Positions 27,006 through 38,563 of a stretch of DNA of 64,000 bases are shown one piece after another (position 1 is the stretch's first letter; the number at the start of each line of letters is the position of its first letter). The stretch covers positions 124,001 through 188,000 of the forward strand of contig NZ_CAJQUM010000001.1 of NCBI RefSeq assembly GCF_907163265.1. Direction: 5' to 3'. The stretch is from Georgfuchsia toluolica. Its GTDB lineage: Bacteria > Pseudomonadota > Gammaproteobacteria > Burkholderiales > Rhodocyclaceae. Made by a program: the position numbers and the translations under genes. Below the pieces are notes generated by a model. The model ran no database searches and had not been told where the DNA came from. It saw only the letters and a list, made by a program, of their open reading frames with translations.

Positions 27006-28319
27006 ATGCAGACTCAGGAACAGATTGCCGCGCCCAGTGCGCTGGAGCGCCGTATCGATGTCATTGTTGCCCTCGCCGATGTAGAGCGCGAGGTTGAGCA
27101 GCGCCTCAAACGGATGTCGAAGACGGTCAAGATGGCCGGCTTCCGTCCCGGCAAGGTGCCCTTCAAGATGGTCGCCCAGACCTATGGCGAGCAGACTCGT
27201 TCCGAAGCCATCGGGGCGGCGCTGGATCACGCCTTTGGTGAGAAAGTGCGCGAACAGAAATTGCGTGTTGCCGGCTATCCGCGCATCGAACCGAAGCCGA
27301 CTGCGAATGACAGTCAGCTCGAGTTCTCCGCTGTGTTCGAAGTCTATCCGGAGGTGGTGCTGGGTGATGTTTCGGCGCGCGAAATCGAGAAACAGACTCT
27401 GGTCGTCGGCGATGTGGAAGTCGACAAGACCATCGAGGCCTTGCGCAAGCAGCGCGTGACCTATGCTGCCGCCGCGCGACCGGCGCAGAAGGAAGACCGC
27501 GTGGTCATCGATTTTCTCGGCCGTCTTGATGGAACCGAATTCCCGGGCGGCAAGGCCGACGATTTCGCCCTGGTGCTGGGCGCGGGGCGCATGCTGCCGG
27601 ATTTTGAAAAGGGCGTGGAAGGCATCAGTGCTGGCGAAAAGCGCACCATCGATGTGAACTTTCCCGAGGACTATAACAACAAGGAACTGGCCGGCAAGAC
27701 CGCGCAGTTCGAGATCACTTGCAAGAGCGTCGAGGCGACGCAACTGCCTCCGATCGATGCGGAATTCGCCAGGCAGCTCGGCATCGCTGATGGCGATGTG
27801 GCGAAAATGCGTAGCGAAGTGCGGGCCAATCTGGAGCGCGAAGTCAATAAGCGTCTGCAGCAGAAGATCAAGACCAGCGTGATGGAAATCCTGCTCGACG
27901 TGACGCCGGTCGACGTGCCAAAATCACTGGTCGAATCGGAATCGCGCCAGATGGCGGAACAAATGGTGCGCGACATGGAAGCCCGCGGCATGTCGGCCAA
28001 GGGCATGCCGCCGCTCGATCCTGCCCTGTTTATCGAACCGGCCATCCGGCGCGTCAAGCTCGGCCTGATTTTTGCCGAGTTAGTCAAGGCCAGGGAACTG
28101 CATGCCAGGCCGGAGCAAGTCAAGACCGTAGTGGAAGATTTTGCCGCGACCTTCGAGGATCCCAAGGAAGTCGTGCGCTGGTATTACTCTCAACCGCAGC
28201 GACTGGCCGAGGCCGAGGCGCTGGCGGTGGAAAACAATGTGGTGGAATGGGTGCTGGCAACGGCCAAAACCAGGGAAGTGCCGGCAATCTTTGACGAGTT
28301 GATGGGCAATGCGGCATGA
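27006..28319 (+). CDS. tig: Trigger factor
   Basis: This 437-residue ribosome-bound chaperone has peptidyl-prolyl isomerase activity. The N-terminal ribosome-binding domain contains GFRPGKVP (about 45-52). The FKBP domain starts near 150 (VVIDFLGRLDGTEFPGG, quoted in part), and the C-terminal helical arms follow. ATG 27006 follows a weak GGGAAA site. The N-terminus is family-like (MQTQEQIAAPSALERRIDV). It heads the tig-clpP-clpX-lon order that links nascent-chain folding with proteolysis. Confidence 0.96.
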   Translation: MQTQEQIAAPSALERRIDVIVALADVEREVEQRLKRMSKTVKMAGFRPGKVPFKMVAQTYGEQTRSEAIGAALDHAFGEKVREQKLRVAGYPRIEPKPTANDSQLEFSAVFEVYPEVVLGDVSAREIEKQTLVVGDVEVDKTIEALRKQRVTYAAAARPAQKEDRVVIDFLGRLDGTEFPGGKADDFALVLGAGRMLPDFEKGVEGISAGEKRTIDVNFPEDYNNKELAGKTAQFEITCKSVEATQLPPIDAEFARQLGIADGDVAKMRSEVRANLEREVNKRLQQKIKTSVMEILLDVTPVDVPKSLVESESRQMAEQMVRDMEARGMSAKGMPPLDPALFIEPAIRRVKLGLIFAELVKARELHARPEQVKTVVEDFAATFEDPKEVVRWYYSQPQRLAEAEALAVENNVVEWVLATAKTREVPAIFDELMGNAA

Positions 28320-28363
28320 TGCTGCCAAAGTGCAAGCGCAGTAATTACTGACAGGAAATCGAC

Positions 28364-28990
28364 ATGAAACAGCAACGGGATTGGGATCCCCAAAACCTCG
28401 GCATGGTGCCGATGGTGATCGAAACCAGCGGCCGCGGCGAACGTGCCTACGATATCTATTCCCGGCTGCTGAAGGAGCGCGTGGTGTTCCTGGTCGGCCC
28501 GGTGAATGATGCGACGGCGAACCTCGTCGTGGCGCAGCTGCTGTTCCTCGAATCGGAAAACCCGGACAAGGATATTTCCTTCTATATCAACTCGCCGGGC
28601 GGATCGGTGACGGCGGGGCTGGCGATCTACGACACCATGCAGTTCATCAAGCCGGATGTGTCCACGCTGTGTGTCGGCCAGGCGGCATCGATGGGAGCTT
28701 TCCTGCTCGCTGCGGGCGCCAAGGGTAAACGTTTCGCGCTGCCCAACGCACGCATGATGATTCATCAGCCATCGGGCGGGTCCCAGGGACAGGCTTCGGA
28801 TATCGAAATTCAGGCGCGCGAGATCCTGTATCTGCGCGAGCGCCTGAACGGTCTTCTGGCCAAGCATACTGGCCAGCCGATCGAACGCATTGCCAAGGAT
28901 ACGGATCGAGACAATTTTCTTTCGGCAGAAGCCGCCGTCGAATATGGCCTGATCGACAAGGTGCTGGCCAACCGTACCGAAGCTGGATGA
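28364..28990 (+). CDS. clpP: ATP-dependent Clp protease proteolytic subunit
   Basis: This 208-residue serine peptidase forms the tetradecameric barrel of the Clp protease. The catalytic residues by motif and spacing are Ser109 in GQAASMGAF, His134 in MMIHQPSGG and Asp183. INSPGGSV (about 75-82) is the oxyanion region. It carries an N-terminal extension consistent with propeptide processing. It is 44 nt after tig and 43 nt before clpX. No sigma-32 promoter is seen in front of it. Confidence 0.97.
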   Translation: MKQQRDWDPQNLGMVPMVIETSGRGERAYDIYSRLLKERVVFLVGPVNDATANLVVAQLLFLESENPDKDISFYINSPGGSVTAGLAIYDTMQFIKPDVSTLCVGQAASMGAFLLAAGAKGKRFALPNARMMIHQPSGGSQGQASDIEIQAREILYLRERLNGLLAKHTGQPIERIAKDTDRDNFLSAEAAVEYGLIDKVLANRTEAG

Positions 28991-29033
28991 TTATTCTTTT
29001 GCCGAGAACCAAGAGAACTGCGCGGAGAACACC

Positions 29034-30299
29034 ATGACGGACAAGAAGGCAGGTAACGAGAAATTGCTGTACTGCTCCTTCTGCGGCAAGAGCCAGCATG
29101 AAGTGAAGAAATTGATCGCCGGGCCGTCGGTGTTCATCTGCGATGAGTGCATCGAGCTTTGCAACGATATCATTCGCGACGAGATCAATGCCGATACGGG
29201 TGGCAAGACCGCGCGCGATCTGCCGACGCCGAGCGAAATTTTCAGCCTGCTCGACCAGTATGTAATCGGTCAGCATAAGGCCAAACGCATACTTTCCGTG
29301 GCGGTGTACAACCACTACAAGCGTTTGCGTTACCAGCAAAAGGGCGATGCCGACGTCGAATTGTCCAAGAGCAACATCCTGCTCATCGGCCCGACCGGCT
29401 CGGGCAAGACGCTGCTCGCGCAAACCCTGGCGCGTCTGCTCAATGTTCCCTTCGTGATGGCCGATGCGACGACGCTCACCGAAGCCGGCTACGTCGGCGA
29501 GGATGTCGAGAACATCATCCAGAAATTGCTGCAGAAGTGTGATTATGACGTCGAGAAAGCGCAACAGGGTATTGTGTATATTGACGAGATCGACAAGATC
29601 TCGCGCAAATCCGACAACCCGTCGATTACCCGCGACGTGTCGGGGGAGGGCGTGCAGCAGGCGCTGCTGAAGCTGATCGAGGGCACCATGGCGGCGGTGC
29701 CGCCACAAGGCGGGCGCAAGCATCCGAATCAGGACTTCGTCCAGGTCGACACGACCAATATCCTTTTCGTTTGCGGCGGGGCGTTCGATGGTCTCGACAA
29801 GGTGATCCGCAATCGCTCCGAAAAAGCCGGCATTGGCTTTTCCGCCACGGTGCGCAGCAAGGATAATCGGGATGTAACGGAAACCCTGAAGGGTGTCGAG
29901 CCGGAGGATCTCATCAAGTTCGGCCTGATTCCGGAATTCGTTGGCCGACTGCCGGTGGTTGCCACGTTGCAGGAACTCGATGAGGCGGCTCTGGTCCAAA
30001 TTCTGGTTGAGCCAAAGAATGCGCTGGTCAAGCAGTATGAAAAGCTGTTCTCGATGGAAGGCGTGGAGCTCGAAATCCGCCCGGGCGCGCTTCAGGCTGT
30101 TGCGAAAAAGGCCTTGAAACGCAAAACAGGCGCACGCGGCTTGCGCTCCATTCTCGAAAATGCACTGCTGGACACGATGTACGAACTGCCGGCACAGGAG
30201 AATGTGACCAAGGTCGTGATCGACGAAAACACGATCGAGGGCAACGCCAAGCCCCTTATGATCTACGCCGACCAACCCAAGTTTTCCAGTTCAAATTAA
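29034..30299 (+). CDS. clpX: ClpX unfoldase of the ClpXP protease
   Basis: This 421-residue AAA+ unfoldase feeds substrates to ClpP. The N-terminal zinc domain has Cys14, Cys17, Cys36 and Cys39. Walker [11 protein letters not shown] (about 118-127), Walker [11 protein letters not shown] (about 180-189), the pore loop GYVGED and the IGF-like ClpP loop (GIGFSA) follow. The stop codon begins repeat copy B. The start at 29034 is conserved. Confidence 0.97.
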   Translation: MTDKKAGNEKLLYCSFCGKSQHEVKKLIAGPSVFICDECIELCNDIIRDEINADTGGKTARDLPTPSEIFSLLDQYVIGQHKAKRILSVAVYNHYKRLRYQQKGDADVELSKSNILLIGPTGSGKTLLAQTLARLLNVPFVMADATTLTEAGYVGEDVENIIQKLLQKCDYDVEKAQQGIVYIDEIDKISRKSDNPSITRDVSGEGVQQALLKLIEGTMAAVPPQGGRKHPNQDFVQVDTTNILFVCGGAFDGLDKVIRNRSEKAGIGFSATVRSKDNRDVTETLKGVEPEDLIKFGLIPEFVGRLPVVATLQELDEAALVQILVEPKNALVKQYEKLFSMEGVELEIRPGALQAVAKKALKRKTGARGLRSILENALLDTMYELPAQENVTKVVIDENTIEGNAKPLMIYADQPKFSSSN

Positions 30300-30452
30300 C
30301 GCGCATTGTCGCTAGCACCACCCTCGAGTATGAAAATGCGTAAAGACAAATTGAACGTCCCCCACCCCATACCCCGCCCCAGGGCGGGGCTGCCAATTGG
30401 CTCGTTGCGCTCGATATCACAATGGGCTCTGTTTCTGCTTTTTCACGTTAAT
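30298..30452. repeat. Dispersed repeat, copy B, between clpX and lon
   Basis: It aligns from TAACGCGCAT at the clpX stop codon to TTTCACGTTAAT with the spacer after hscA (8041-8197). The core palindrome CCCCGCCC-CA-GGGCGGGG is at 30372-30389. Both copies begin exactly at the stop codon of a chaperone or protease gene. It is noncoding and lies upstream of the lon heat-shock promoter. Confidence 0.75.
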
Positions 30453-30492
30453 TCGAATAAACCCAACTCAGGGTAGGGTAAATCGGGGCGGG

Positions 30493-30518
30493 CTTGAATA
30501 AGCCCCGGGCGCCCCCAA
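30493..30518 (+). promoter_or_regulatory. Sigma-32 heat-shock promoter of lon
   Basis: CTTGAA (30493-30498), 14-nt spacer, CCCCAA (30513-30518), followed by CT, the same geometry as at htpG. The -35 is embedded in a palindrome, GGGCTT-GAAT-AAGCCC (30491-30506). The promoter lies 36 nt before the lon start. Confidence 0.82.
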
Positions 30519-30553
30519 CTAGAGCAAGCAACTTATACATACAAGGATTAGCC

Positions 30554-32980
30554 ATGTCAGGCGAACTCGATCTGCCCCAGGAAAAACTTCAATTGCCATT
30601 GCTCCCCCTGCGGGATGTGGTGGTGTTTCCGCATATGGTCATTCCGCTTTTTGTCGGCCGTCCCAAATCGATCAAGGCGCTCGAGATGGCAATGGAGTCC
30701 GGCAAGAGCATCCTCCTGGTGGCGCAAAAATCCGCCGCCAAGGATGAGCCGGATACCAGCGATCTGTACCAGATCGGCTGCATTTCCAACATCCTGCAAA
30801 TGCTCAAGCTGCCGGACGGCACAGTCAAGGTGCTGGTCGAAGGTGCGCAGCGCGCCAGACTGGAGTCTGTGACGGATCAGGGGACCGTGTTCATCGCCGA
30901 GGTGACGCCGGTGCAGACCGACGAGCAGGGCGGACATGAAGTCGAGGCCATGCGCCGCGCCATCCTGGCGCAGTTCGACCAGTACGTGAAACTGAACAAG
31001 AAAATACCGCCGGAAATCCTGACCTCGCTGGCCGGGATTGAAGAAGCCGGCCGTCTTGCCGACACCATTGCCGCCCACCTGCCGCTCAAACTCGAACTCA
31101 AGCAGGAGGTGCTGGAGATGTTCGAGGTTGCCGATCGTCTCGAAAAACTGCTTGGTCAGCTCGAAACCGAACTCGACATCCTGCAGGTGGAAAAACGCAT
31201 CCGCGGCCGCGTCAAGCGCCAGATGGAGAAGAGCCAGCGCGAGTACTACCTCAACGAGCAGGTCAAGGCCATCCAGAAAGAACTCGGCGAAGGCGAAGGC
31301 GGCGCCGAGCTCGACGAGATGGAAAAGAAGATCAAGACCGCGGGCATGAGCAAGGAAGCCATGACCAAGGTCGAGTCCGAACTGAAGAAACTCAAGATGA
31401 TGTCGCCCATGTCGGCCGAGGCCTCCGTGGTGCGCAACTACATCGAGACGCTGCTCGGCCTGCCGTGGAAGAAGAAGTCGCGTATTTCGAAGGACATCGC
31501 GGCCGCCGAGAAAATTCTCGACAAGGATCACTATGGTCTGGAGAAGGTCAAGGAGCGCATCGTCGAATATCTCGCTGTGCAGCAGCGCGTGGACAAGCTC
31601 AAGGCGCCAATCCTCTGCCTCGTCGGCCCGCCCGGCGTGGGCAAGACCTCGCTCGGCCAGTCGATCGCCAGGGCCACCAACCGCAAGTTCATCCGCATGG
31701 CACTGGGCGGTGTGCGCGACGAAGCCGAGATTCGCGGCCATCGCCGTACCTATATCGGTTCCATGCCGGGCAAGATCCTGCAGAGCATGAGCAAGGGCGG
31801 GGTCAAGAATCCGTTGTTCCTGCTCGACGAAGTCGACAAGATGGGCCAGGATTTTCGCGGCGACCCGTCGTCGGCGTTGCTGGAGGTGTTGGATCCAGAG
31901 CAGAACCACACCTTCCAGGATCACTATGTCGAGGTTGACTTCGACCTTTCCGACGTCATGTTCGTCGCCACGGCCAACACGCTCAATATTCCCGCGGCGC
32001 TGCTTGACCGCATGGAAGTGATTCGCCTCTCGGGTTACACCGAGGATGAAAAGGTCAACATCGCGCAGCGCTATCTGCTGGCCAAGCAGATGAAGACCAA
32101 TGGCGTCAAACGCGACGAGTTGACCGTCACCGAGGATGCCATCCGCGACATCGTGCGCTACTACACACGCGAAGCCGGCGTGCGTGCCCTTGAGCGCGAT
32201 TTGTCGAAAATCTGCCGCAAGGTGGTCAAGGCGCTGGTAGTCAGGCCGCGCAAGAACCGCATCGTGGTGAATCCGAAAAATCTCGATAAATATCTCGGCG
32301 TGCGCCGCTACAGTTTTGGCATTGCCGAAAAAGACAATCAGGTGGGCCAGGTAACCGGTCTGGCCTGGACCGAAGTCGGCGGCGAATTGCTCACCATCGA
32401 AGCCGTGGTGTTGCCCGGCAAGGGCAATACCATGACCACCGGCAAGCTTGGCGAAGTGATGCAGGAGTCGATCAAGGCGGCGCTGTCGGTAGTGAGGAAA
32501 CGCTCCAAGTCGCTCGGCATCAAGGATGATTTCTACCAAAGCAATGACATCCACATTCACCTGCCGGAAGGCGCGACGCCGAAGGACGGGCCGTCTGCCG
32601 GCATCGCCATTTGCACGGCGCTCACTTCGGCGCTGACCGGCATTCCGGTGCGCGCCGATGTGGCGATGACGGGCGAGATCACGCTGCGCGGCGAAGTGCT
32701 GCCGATCGGTGGCTTGAAGGAAAAGCTGCTGGCCGCCGTGCGCGGCGGGATTCGTCTTGCTCTGATTCCGGAAGAGAACATCAAGGATCTCGCCGAGATT
32801 CCGGATACGATCAAGAACAAGATCGAAATCCAGCCGGTGAAATGGATCGACAAGGTGCTGGAAATCGCGCTCGAACGCGCGCCGACCCCGCTGCCCGACG
32901 AACCTGTCGTCGAAGCGGTGGCCGCGGTTGCGCCGGCAGCAGTGGCCCCAGTGGAATCCAAGGGCCCTGGTTTTCACTAA
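30554..32980 (+). CDS. lon: ATP-dependent Lon protease
   Basis: This 808-residue Lon has the N-terminal LON substrate domain (about 10-200), an AAA+ module with Walker [11 protein letters not shown] (about 358-367) and [10 protein letters not shown], and a C-terminal protease domain. The catalytic Ser is in PKDGPSAG (about 675-682), and the Lys about 43 residues later forms the Ser-Lys dyad. ATG 30554 follows AAGGA; an in-frame upstream start at 30494 would lie inside the promoter and is rejected. The C-terminal tail is Ala/Pro/Val-rich. It degrades damaged and regulatory proteins and is heat-inducible by its promoter. Confidence 0.97.
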   Translation: MSGELDLPQEKLQLPLLPLRDVVVFPHMVIPLFVGRPKSIKALEMAMESGKSILLVAQKSAAKDEPDTSDLYQIGCISNILQMLKLPDGTVKVLVEGAQRARLESVTDQGTVFIAEVTPVQTDEQGGHEVEAMRRAILAQFDQYVKLNKKIPPEILTSLAGIEEAGRLADTIAAHLPLKLELKQEVLEMFEVADRLEKLLGQLETELDILQVEKRIRGRVKRQMEKSQREYYLNEQVKAIQKELGEGEGGAELDEMEKKIKTAGMSKEAMTKVESELKKLKMMSPMSAEASVVRNYIETLLGLPWKKKSRISKDIAAAEKILDKDHYGLEKVKERIVEYLAVQQRVDKLKAPILCLVGPPGVGKTSLGQSIARATNRKFIRMALGGVRDEAEIRGHRRTYIGSMPGKILQSMSKGGVKNPLFLLDEVDKMGQDFRGDPSSALLEVLDPEQNHTFQDHYVEVDFDLSDVMFVATANTLNIPAALLDRMEVIRLSGYTEDEKVNIAQRYLLAKQMKTNGVKRDELTVTEDAIRDIVRYYTREAGVRALERDLSKICRKVVKALVVRPRKNRIVVNPKNLDKYLGVRRYSFGIAEKDNQVGQVTGLAWTEVGGELLTIEAVVLPGKGNTMTTGKLGEVMQESIKAALSVVRKRSKSLGIKDDFYQSNDIHIHLPEGATPKDGPSAGIAICTALTSALTGIPVRADVAMTGEITLRGEVLPIGGLKEKLLAAVRGGIRLALIPEENIKDLAEIPDTIKNKIEIQPVKWIDKVLEIALERAPTPLPDEPVVEAVAAVAPAAVAPVESKGPGFH

Positions 32981-32991
32981 AACAGGCTGTG

Positions 32992-33035
32992 GCACAAAAG
33001 CAAACGCCGCCTGCGGGCGGCGTTTGCTTTTGTGC
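32992..33035. terminator. Bidirectional terminator between lon and pyrG
   Basis: Perfect 20-bp arms (32992-33011 and 33016-33035) with a TGCG loop. A-rich flank on one side and T-rich on the other serve both converging genes. The stem core is ACGCCGCC/GGCGGCGT with AAAGC/GCTTT at the base. Confidence 0.93.
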
Positions 33036-33066
33036 TGAAAAGTGTTGATGCCGGGTTCTGCCTGAT

Positions 33067-34746
<1,680 letters not shown>

Positions 34747-34862
34747 TCAATCCGTGTGCCCGGAAACACGCAAAAAATCGCGCGATGAATCGAGTAAAAT
34801 CATTGTCCCCACGCTGCGTGGCGCTTTGCCGGGCGGTCGTAAATTCAACTCCAGGAGTCTTT

Positions 34863-36071
34863 ATGAGCTCATCGATTTTCGCCGCGGTGGAGATGGCCCC
34901 GCGCGATCCCATCCTCGGACTGACTGAAGCCTTCAACGCCGACACCCGCGCCACCAAGGTCAATCTCGGCGTTGGCGTGTATTACGACGAGAACGGCAAA
35001 CTGCCTTTGCTGGGCGCCGTCAAGGCCGCGGAGAAGGTGCGTCTCGAAGCTGCCCCGGCACGCGGCTATCAGCCCATCGAGGGTCTCGCTGCCTACAATC
35101 AGGCAGTGCAGAACCTGGTCTTTGGTGCGAACTCGGCTGTAGTGCGTGAAAACCGCGTGATCACCTTCGAAGCACTGGGCGGCACCGGCGCGCTCAAGGT
35201 TGGCGCCGACTATCTCAAGCGCCTGTTGCCCTATGCCAAGCTCATCATTAGCGATCCAAGCTGGGAAAACCATCGCGCCCTGTTCGAGGGTGCCGGATTC
35301 ACGGTCGACACCTACACCTATTTCGATCCCGCCACACGCGGCGTGAATTTCGCGGGCATGAAGGCCTCGCTCAATGCGCTGCCGGCTGGCAGCATCGTGC
35401 TGCTCCATGCCTGCTGCCACAACCCGACCGGTGCCGACCTCACTGCCGCGCAGTGGAAGGAAGTGGTCGAGATCGTCAAGGCGCGCGATCTTGTGCCTTT
35501 CGTCGACATGGCCTATCAGGGCTTCGCCGAAGGCATCGAACCGGATGGCATTGCGCCGCGCCTGTTTGCCGATGCCGGGCTTGATATGTTCGTTTCCAGC
35601 TCTTTCTCAAAATCCTTTTCGCTTTACGGCGAACGTGTCGGTGCGCTGTCTATCGTCGCCGCCAGCAAGGACGAAGCGGCGCGCGTTCTGTCGCAGGTCA
35701 AGCGCGTGATTCGCACCAATTATTCCAATCCGCCCACCCACGGCGGCGCCATCGTCGCGGCCGTGCTGTCCAGCCCCGAACTGCGCCAGCAGTGGGAAGG
35801 CGAACTGGCCGGCATGCGCGACCGCATCCGCGCCATGCGTACCGGCTTGGTCGATAAGCTCAAGGCGCGCAAGGTGGCGCAGGACTTTTCCTTCATCGCC
35901 CGGCAACGCGGCATGTTTTCCTACACCGGCCTTACCGTGGATCAAGTGGAGCGGCTCATGAGCGAGTTCGGCATCTATGCCGTCAGTACCGGCCGTGTCT
36001 GCATGGCGGCATTGAACTCGCGCAACATCGATTATGTCGCCGACGCCATTGCCGCCGTGCTCAAGGCATGA
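34863..36071 (+). CDS. Aromatic/aspartate aminotransferase (class I)
   Basis: This 402-residue PLP enzyme is of the AspC/TyrB type: APRDPILGLTEAFNAD, NLGVGVYYDENGKLPLL, HACCHNPTGAD (about 181-191), PLP Lys in SSSFSKSFSLYGERVG (about 250), and a conserved Arg near YTGLTVDQV. It transfers amino groups between aspartate or aromatic amino acids and 2-oxoglutarate. ATG 34863 follows CCAGGAGTCTTT; the long upstream extension to 34722 overlaps the pyrG promoter area and is rejected. TyrB-like sequence features make aromatic substrates likely. Confidence 0.92.
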   Translation: MSSSIFAAVEMAPRDPILGLTEAFNADTRATKVNLGVGVYYDENGKLPLLGAVKAAEKVRLEAAPARGYQPIEGLAAYNQAVQNLVFGANSAVVRENRVITFEALGGTGALKVGADYLKRLLPYAKLIISDPSWENHRALFEGAGFTVDTYTYFDPATRGVNFAGMKASLNALPAGSIVLLHACCHNPTGADLTAAQWKEVVEIVKARDLVPFVDMAYQGFAEGIEPDGIAPRLFADAGLDMFVSSSFSKSFSLYGERVGALSIVAASKDEAARVLSQVKRVIRTNYSNPPTHGGAIVAAVLSSPELRQQWEGELAGMRDRIRAMRTGLVDKLKARKVAQDFSFIARQRGMFSYTGLTVDQVERLMSEFGIYAVSTGRVCMAALNSRNIDYVADAIAAVLKA

Positions 36072-36088
36072 TTTTTTTGTGGCGTTTC

Positions 36089-36118
36089 TTGCAGTGACAA
36101 GGGCCTCCGGGCTATAAT
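36089..36118 (+). promoter_or_regulatory. Sigma-70 promoter of tRNA-Asn
   Basis: TTGCAG (36089-36094), 18-nt spacer and TATAAT (36113-36118), followed by a GC-rich discriminator CCGCGCCGC as at stable-RNA promoters. The tRNA starts 16 nt after the -10 box. Confidence 0.78.
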
Positions 36119-36133
36119 CCGCGCCGCTTCCGA

Positions 36134-36209
36134 TCCCCGATAGCTCAGTCGGTAGAGCGCCGGACTGTTAATCCGTAGGTCCCTGGTTCGAGCCCAGGTC
36201 GGGGAGCCA
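36134..36209 (+). tRNA. tRNA-Asn(GUU)
   Basis: A 76-nt tRNA with acceptor TCCCCGA/TCGGGGA, D-loop AGCTCAGTCGGTAGAGC, anticodon loop CTGTTAA giving GUU, T arm CCTGGTTCGAGCCCAGG and encoded GCCA end. The first core genes after it are conserved, so there is no sign that it is the island attachment site. Confidence 0.97.
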
Positions 36210-36236
36210 AGGAATTTTTGTGGTTCTTGCACTTAG

Positions 36237-36260
36237 CCCAGCCATCGCGGTTGGGTTTTT
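36237..36260 (+). terminator. Terminator after tRNA-Asn
   Basis: CCCAGCC (36237-36243), ATCGC loop, GGTTGGG (36249-36255), then TTTTT. A 7-bp stem with one G-T pair. Confidence 0.75.
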
Positions 36261-36425
36261 GCATTTTTGAGCCCGGAAGCGAGATTTTGGGAACCGTAGG
36301 CGATCGCAATAGTGAAAGTCCGGTGGTCGGTATAGGGGGTAGTCCGGCGGTGGCTATCGACACTAGGGCTTGGATCCGGGCATATCGGCCGCACATACCA
36401 AGTCAGCCGACAACGAGGTATCGCG

Positions 36426-36659
36426 ATGAATGTCCTGTTCAACAACCCGCTGCTATACGTGATCGATTATCCGGGACATGCTGCCTTGGAGATTTTGGAT
36501 AAGCGCAATGGTCGGATGGGTTTGTTGCGTGGCTCGACTGCCGACCGCATGCGCGGCGAATTTAGCCAGTTCCTGACGCAAGAGCACGATCAGGAGGAAT
36601 TTGAAGATTTCATTGATTCCTATGAGGCCATCCTCGATCATTCGGTATCGCGCCACTGA
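36426..36659 (+). CDS. DUF3567-like small conserved protein
   Basis: A 77-residue acidic protein, MNVLFNNPLLYVIDYPGH, with a G-R-x-G-LLRG-S-TA segment and an acidic helix QEEFEDFIDSYEAIL. This fits the betaproteobacterial DUF3567 family, found near core genes and of unknown function. ATG 36426 follows CAACGAGGTATCGCG. The next small gene begins 33 nt after its stop and may be cotranscribed. Confidence 0.68.
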   Translation: MNVLFNNPLLYVIDYPGHAALEILDKRNGRMGLLRGSTADRMRGEFSQFLTQEHDQEEFEDFIDSYEAILDHSVSRH

Positions 36660-36692
36660 TTTCGCCCAGACGGATCCCGCCAGACTCAATTT

Positions 36693-36932
36693 ATGCCCCA
36701 AACCGCCTCCACGTCCCAAACCGCCTATTGCTACCACTGCGGCAGACACCATCCTGTGGAAGAGATGCGCCAGATTGCAACCAAGGCAGGAAGAAAATGG
36801 CGGTGCCTCAAGAGCATTGAAGCCACCAAAGCAGGAATAGCTCAAAGGGATGCATTTGGACGGCGGGTTTCTGAAATCAATAAGGCGGAAGCTCAAGCAA
36901 AGCTGAGAATCATCAAAGAGATTCAAGGGTGA
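36693..36932 (+). CDS. Small zinc-ribbon-like protein
   Basis: A 79-residue basic protein with a CYHCGRHHP motif (Cys13, Cys16 plus His residues), KWRCLKSIEA (Cys38) and a charged C-terminal helix. The half zinc ribbon could bind one metal or RNA. Similar short proteins occur in betaproteobacteria, to my recollection unnamed. There is no clear ribosome site, but the close spacing to the previous gene suggests coupling. Confidence 0.55.
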   Translation: MPQTASTSQTAYCYHCGRHHPVEEMRQIATKAGRKWRCLKSIEATKAGIAQRDAFGRRVSEINKAEAQAKLRIIKEIQG

Positions 36933-37081
36933 CGACCTGCTCTTGGGTGCTTTCCTGAACGCTTGAGCCAAATCAGGCTTTGTACGATGCCCTGTAGGAC
37001 CCCTGAGCTTAAATTATCTACAGCTTCCAAAATCAGAAAATTGCTAAGCAAGAAATAAAGTACTCGCTGACCATCAACCTA

Positions 37082-38317
37082 ATGCACCCGAATCTTTCAG
37101 AGCAACACGAGCGATACTTTCTGCTCACTCTCGCGGGTATTCAGTTCAGTCACATTCTGGACTTTATGATCATGATGCCACTCGGACCAATTCTCATGGC
37201 CGCGTTCGGTATAGGTACGCACGAGTTTGGCTTACTGGTTGCGTCATATAGTTTCAGTGCCGCAATATCCGGAATACTCGCCGCAACCTTTGTCGACCGT
37301 TTCGAGCGCAAGCGTTTGCTACTGATCGTGTTCGCCCTGTTTGGCCTGGCTACACTAACCTGTGGCCTTGCTCCAGGCTATGCCACCCTTATCATTGCCC
37401 GAGGTTTGGCAGGGGCTTTCGGCGGAATAATGGGTGCGTTAGTTCAAACCATGGTGGCTGACGTTATTCCCTATGGTCGGCGAGCCAAAGCCAGCGGTAC
37501 AGTGTCAGTTGCATTCTCGATTTCGACTGTTGCGGGGGTTCCGCTATCGCTATGGATGGCAAACCAATTCCAATGGCGTATCCCCTTCATTTTTATTGCT
37601 ATCCTTACGATATTGCTCATTCTCGTCGGCCTACGCTTTTTGCCGGAGATGCGCCATCATTTGAGTGCAGAGAAGCGTGCCCATCCCTTCTCAGCAATAT
37701 TCACCGTACTTCGCGATCCTAATCATTTAAGGGCGTTACTGTTTTCGGCTCTCATCATCTTCTCCGGCTTTACGGTTATTCCCTACATTACCGTTTATGC
37801 CGTAGGCAATGTCGGCATCTCACTATACGATATCCCTCTCGTTTATCTAGTCGGAGGCACAGCGACGCTTTTCACAGCACGGCGGATTGGACATTGGGCG
37901 GACTTGGGTGGAAAGGCCAAGGTTTACCGCTTAGTTGCAGCTAGTGCGATGTTGCCGCTAATCGTTGTTACTCATATCGGGGCCATACCTCTTTGGGCAT
38001 GGGTGACCTGCACAACCGCATTCTTTGTCATGGTTTCTGGAAGGATGATTCCTGCAATGGCCATCATCTCCTCTGCGGCACAACCCAAACTACGTGGCAC
38101 GTTTATGTCGCTCAACGGTACAGTGCAATCCCTTGCGATGGGTCTTGCAACTACGCTGGCAGGTTTTATGATTACCCAAAACAGTGAAGGCAAGATTGTT
38201 GGTTACGGTTGGGTTGGCATCGTAGCGGTTGCAGCGAACTTGCTGGCAATCTGGTTCGTCACTCGGATCGTTGTACATGAACCACATGCTGCTGTTCCTG
38301 TTGTTGCGCCGAAATAG
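37082..38317 (+). CDS. MFS transporter (drug/arabinose efflux-like)
   Basis: A 411-residue membrane protein with about 12 hydrophobic helices. The loop 2-3 motif appears as DRFERKRLLL (about 71-80), and RGLAGAFGGIMGALVQ and VSVAFSISTVAGVPLS resemble motifs of the DHA1/AraJ type, so export is likely. Codon use is more AT-rich than in neighbours (many ATT, TTA, CTA codons), suggesting acquisition. No regulator is adjacent. The substrate is unknown. Confidence 0.83.
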   Translation: MHPNLSEQHERYFLLTLAGIQFSHILDFMIMMPLGPILMAAFGIGTHEFGLLVASYSFSAAISGILAATFVDRFERKRLLLIVFALFGLATLTCGLAPGYATLIIARGLAGAFGGIMGALVQTMVADVIPYGRRAKASGTVSVAFSISTVAGVPLSLWMANQFQWRIPFIFIAILTILLILVGLRFLPEMRHHLSAEKRAHPFSAIFTVLRDPNHLRALLFSALIIFSGFTVIPYITVYAVGNVGISLYDIPLVYLVGGTATLFTARRIGHWADLGGKAKVYRLVAASAMLPLIVVTHIGAIPLWAWVTCTTAFFVMVSGRMIPAMAIISSAAQPKLRGTFMSLNGTVQSLAMGLATTLAGFMITQNSEGKIVGYGWVGIVAVAANLLAIWFVTRIVVHEPHAAVPVVAPK

Positions 38318-38563
38318 CATGAGCCCGGATCATCACGCTCGGCCTCCAATCCTCATAGTGGTTCGACTTTGATGGCTTGGCTGTATCCAGCTGAGGGATT
38401 CGTTGGGCCAATTCTCCATCTTGAGCCAATGATTTACAGGTTTGCCGGTTACTTATGGCAACCATGATGGACGATCTGGCAATGTTTGCTTTGGCGTTCT
38501 GCTGATCCGAGAATAGATACATTACATTTTCCGACTAGATTGCATTTCAAGTAAAGGCAACAT

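Noticed and set aside
28647-30275. 542-codon reverse ORF across clpX
   Set aside because: Antisense shadow; the forward strand has complete ClpX.
30557-32995. 812-codon reverse ORF across lon
   Set aside because: Antisense shadow of Lon with His/Gly/Arg-rich low-information sequence and no domain.
36134-36209. tRNA-Asn as integration site of the catabolic island
   Set aside because: No repeat of the tRNA 3' end was found downstream, and conserved core-type genes follow it before the island.
36453-36971. 172-codon reverse ORF over the two small proteins after tRNA-Asn
   Set aside because: The forward small genes have family-like sequence and tight spacing; the reverse frame has none.
38318-38563. 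Possible transposase or integrase piece on the reverse strand after the MFS gene
   Set aside because: The frame (about 80 codons) shows no motif I can assign; the 246-bp stretch is left as unexplained.
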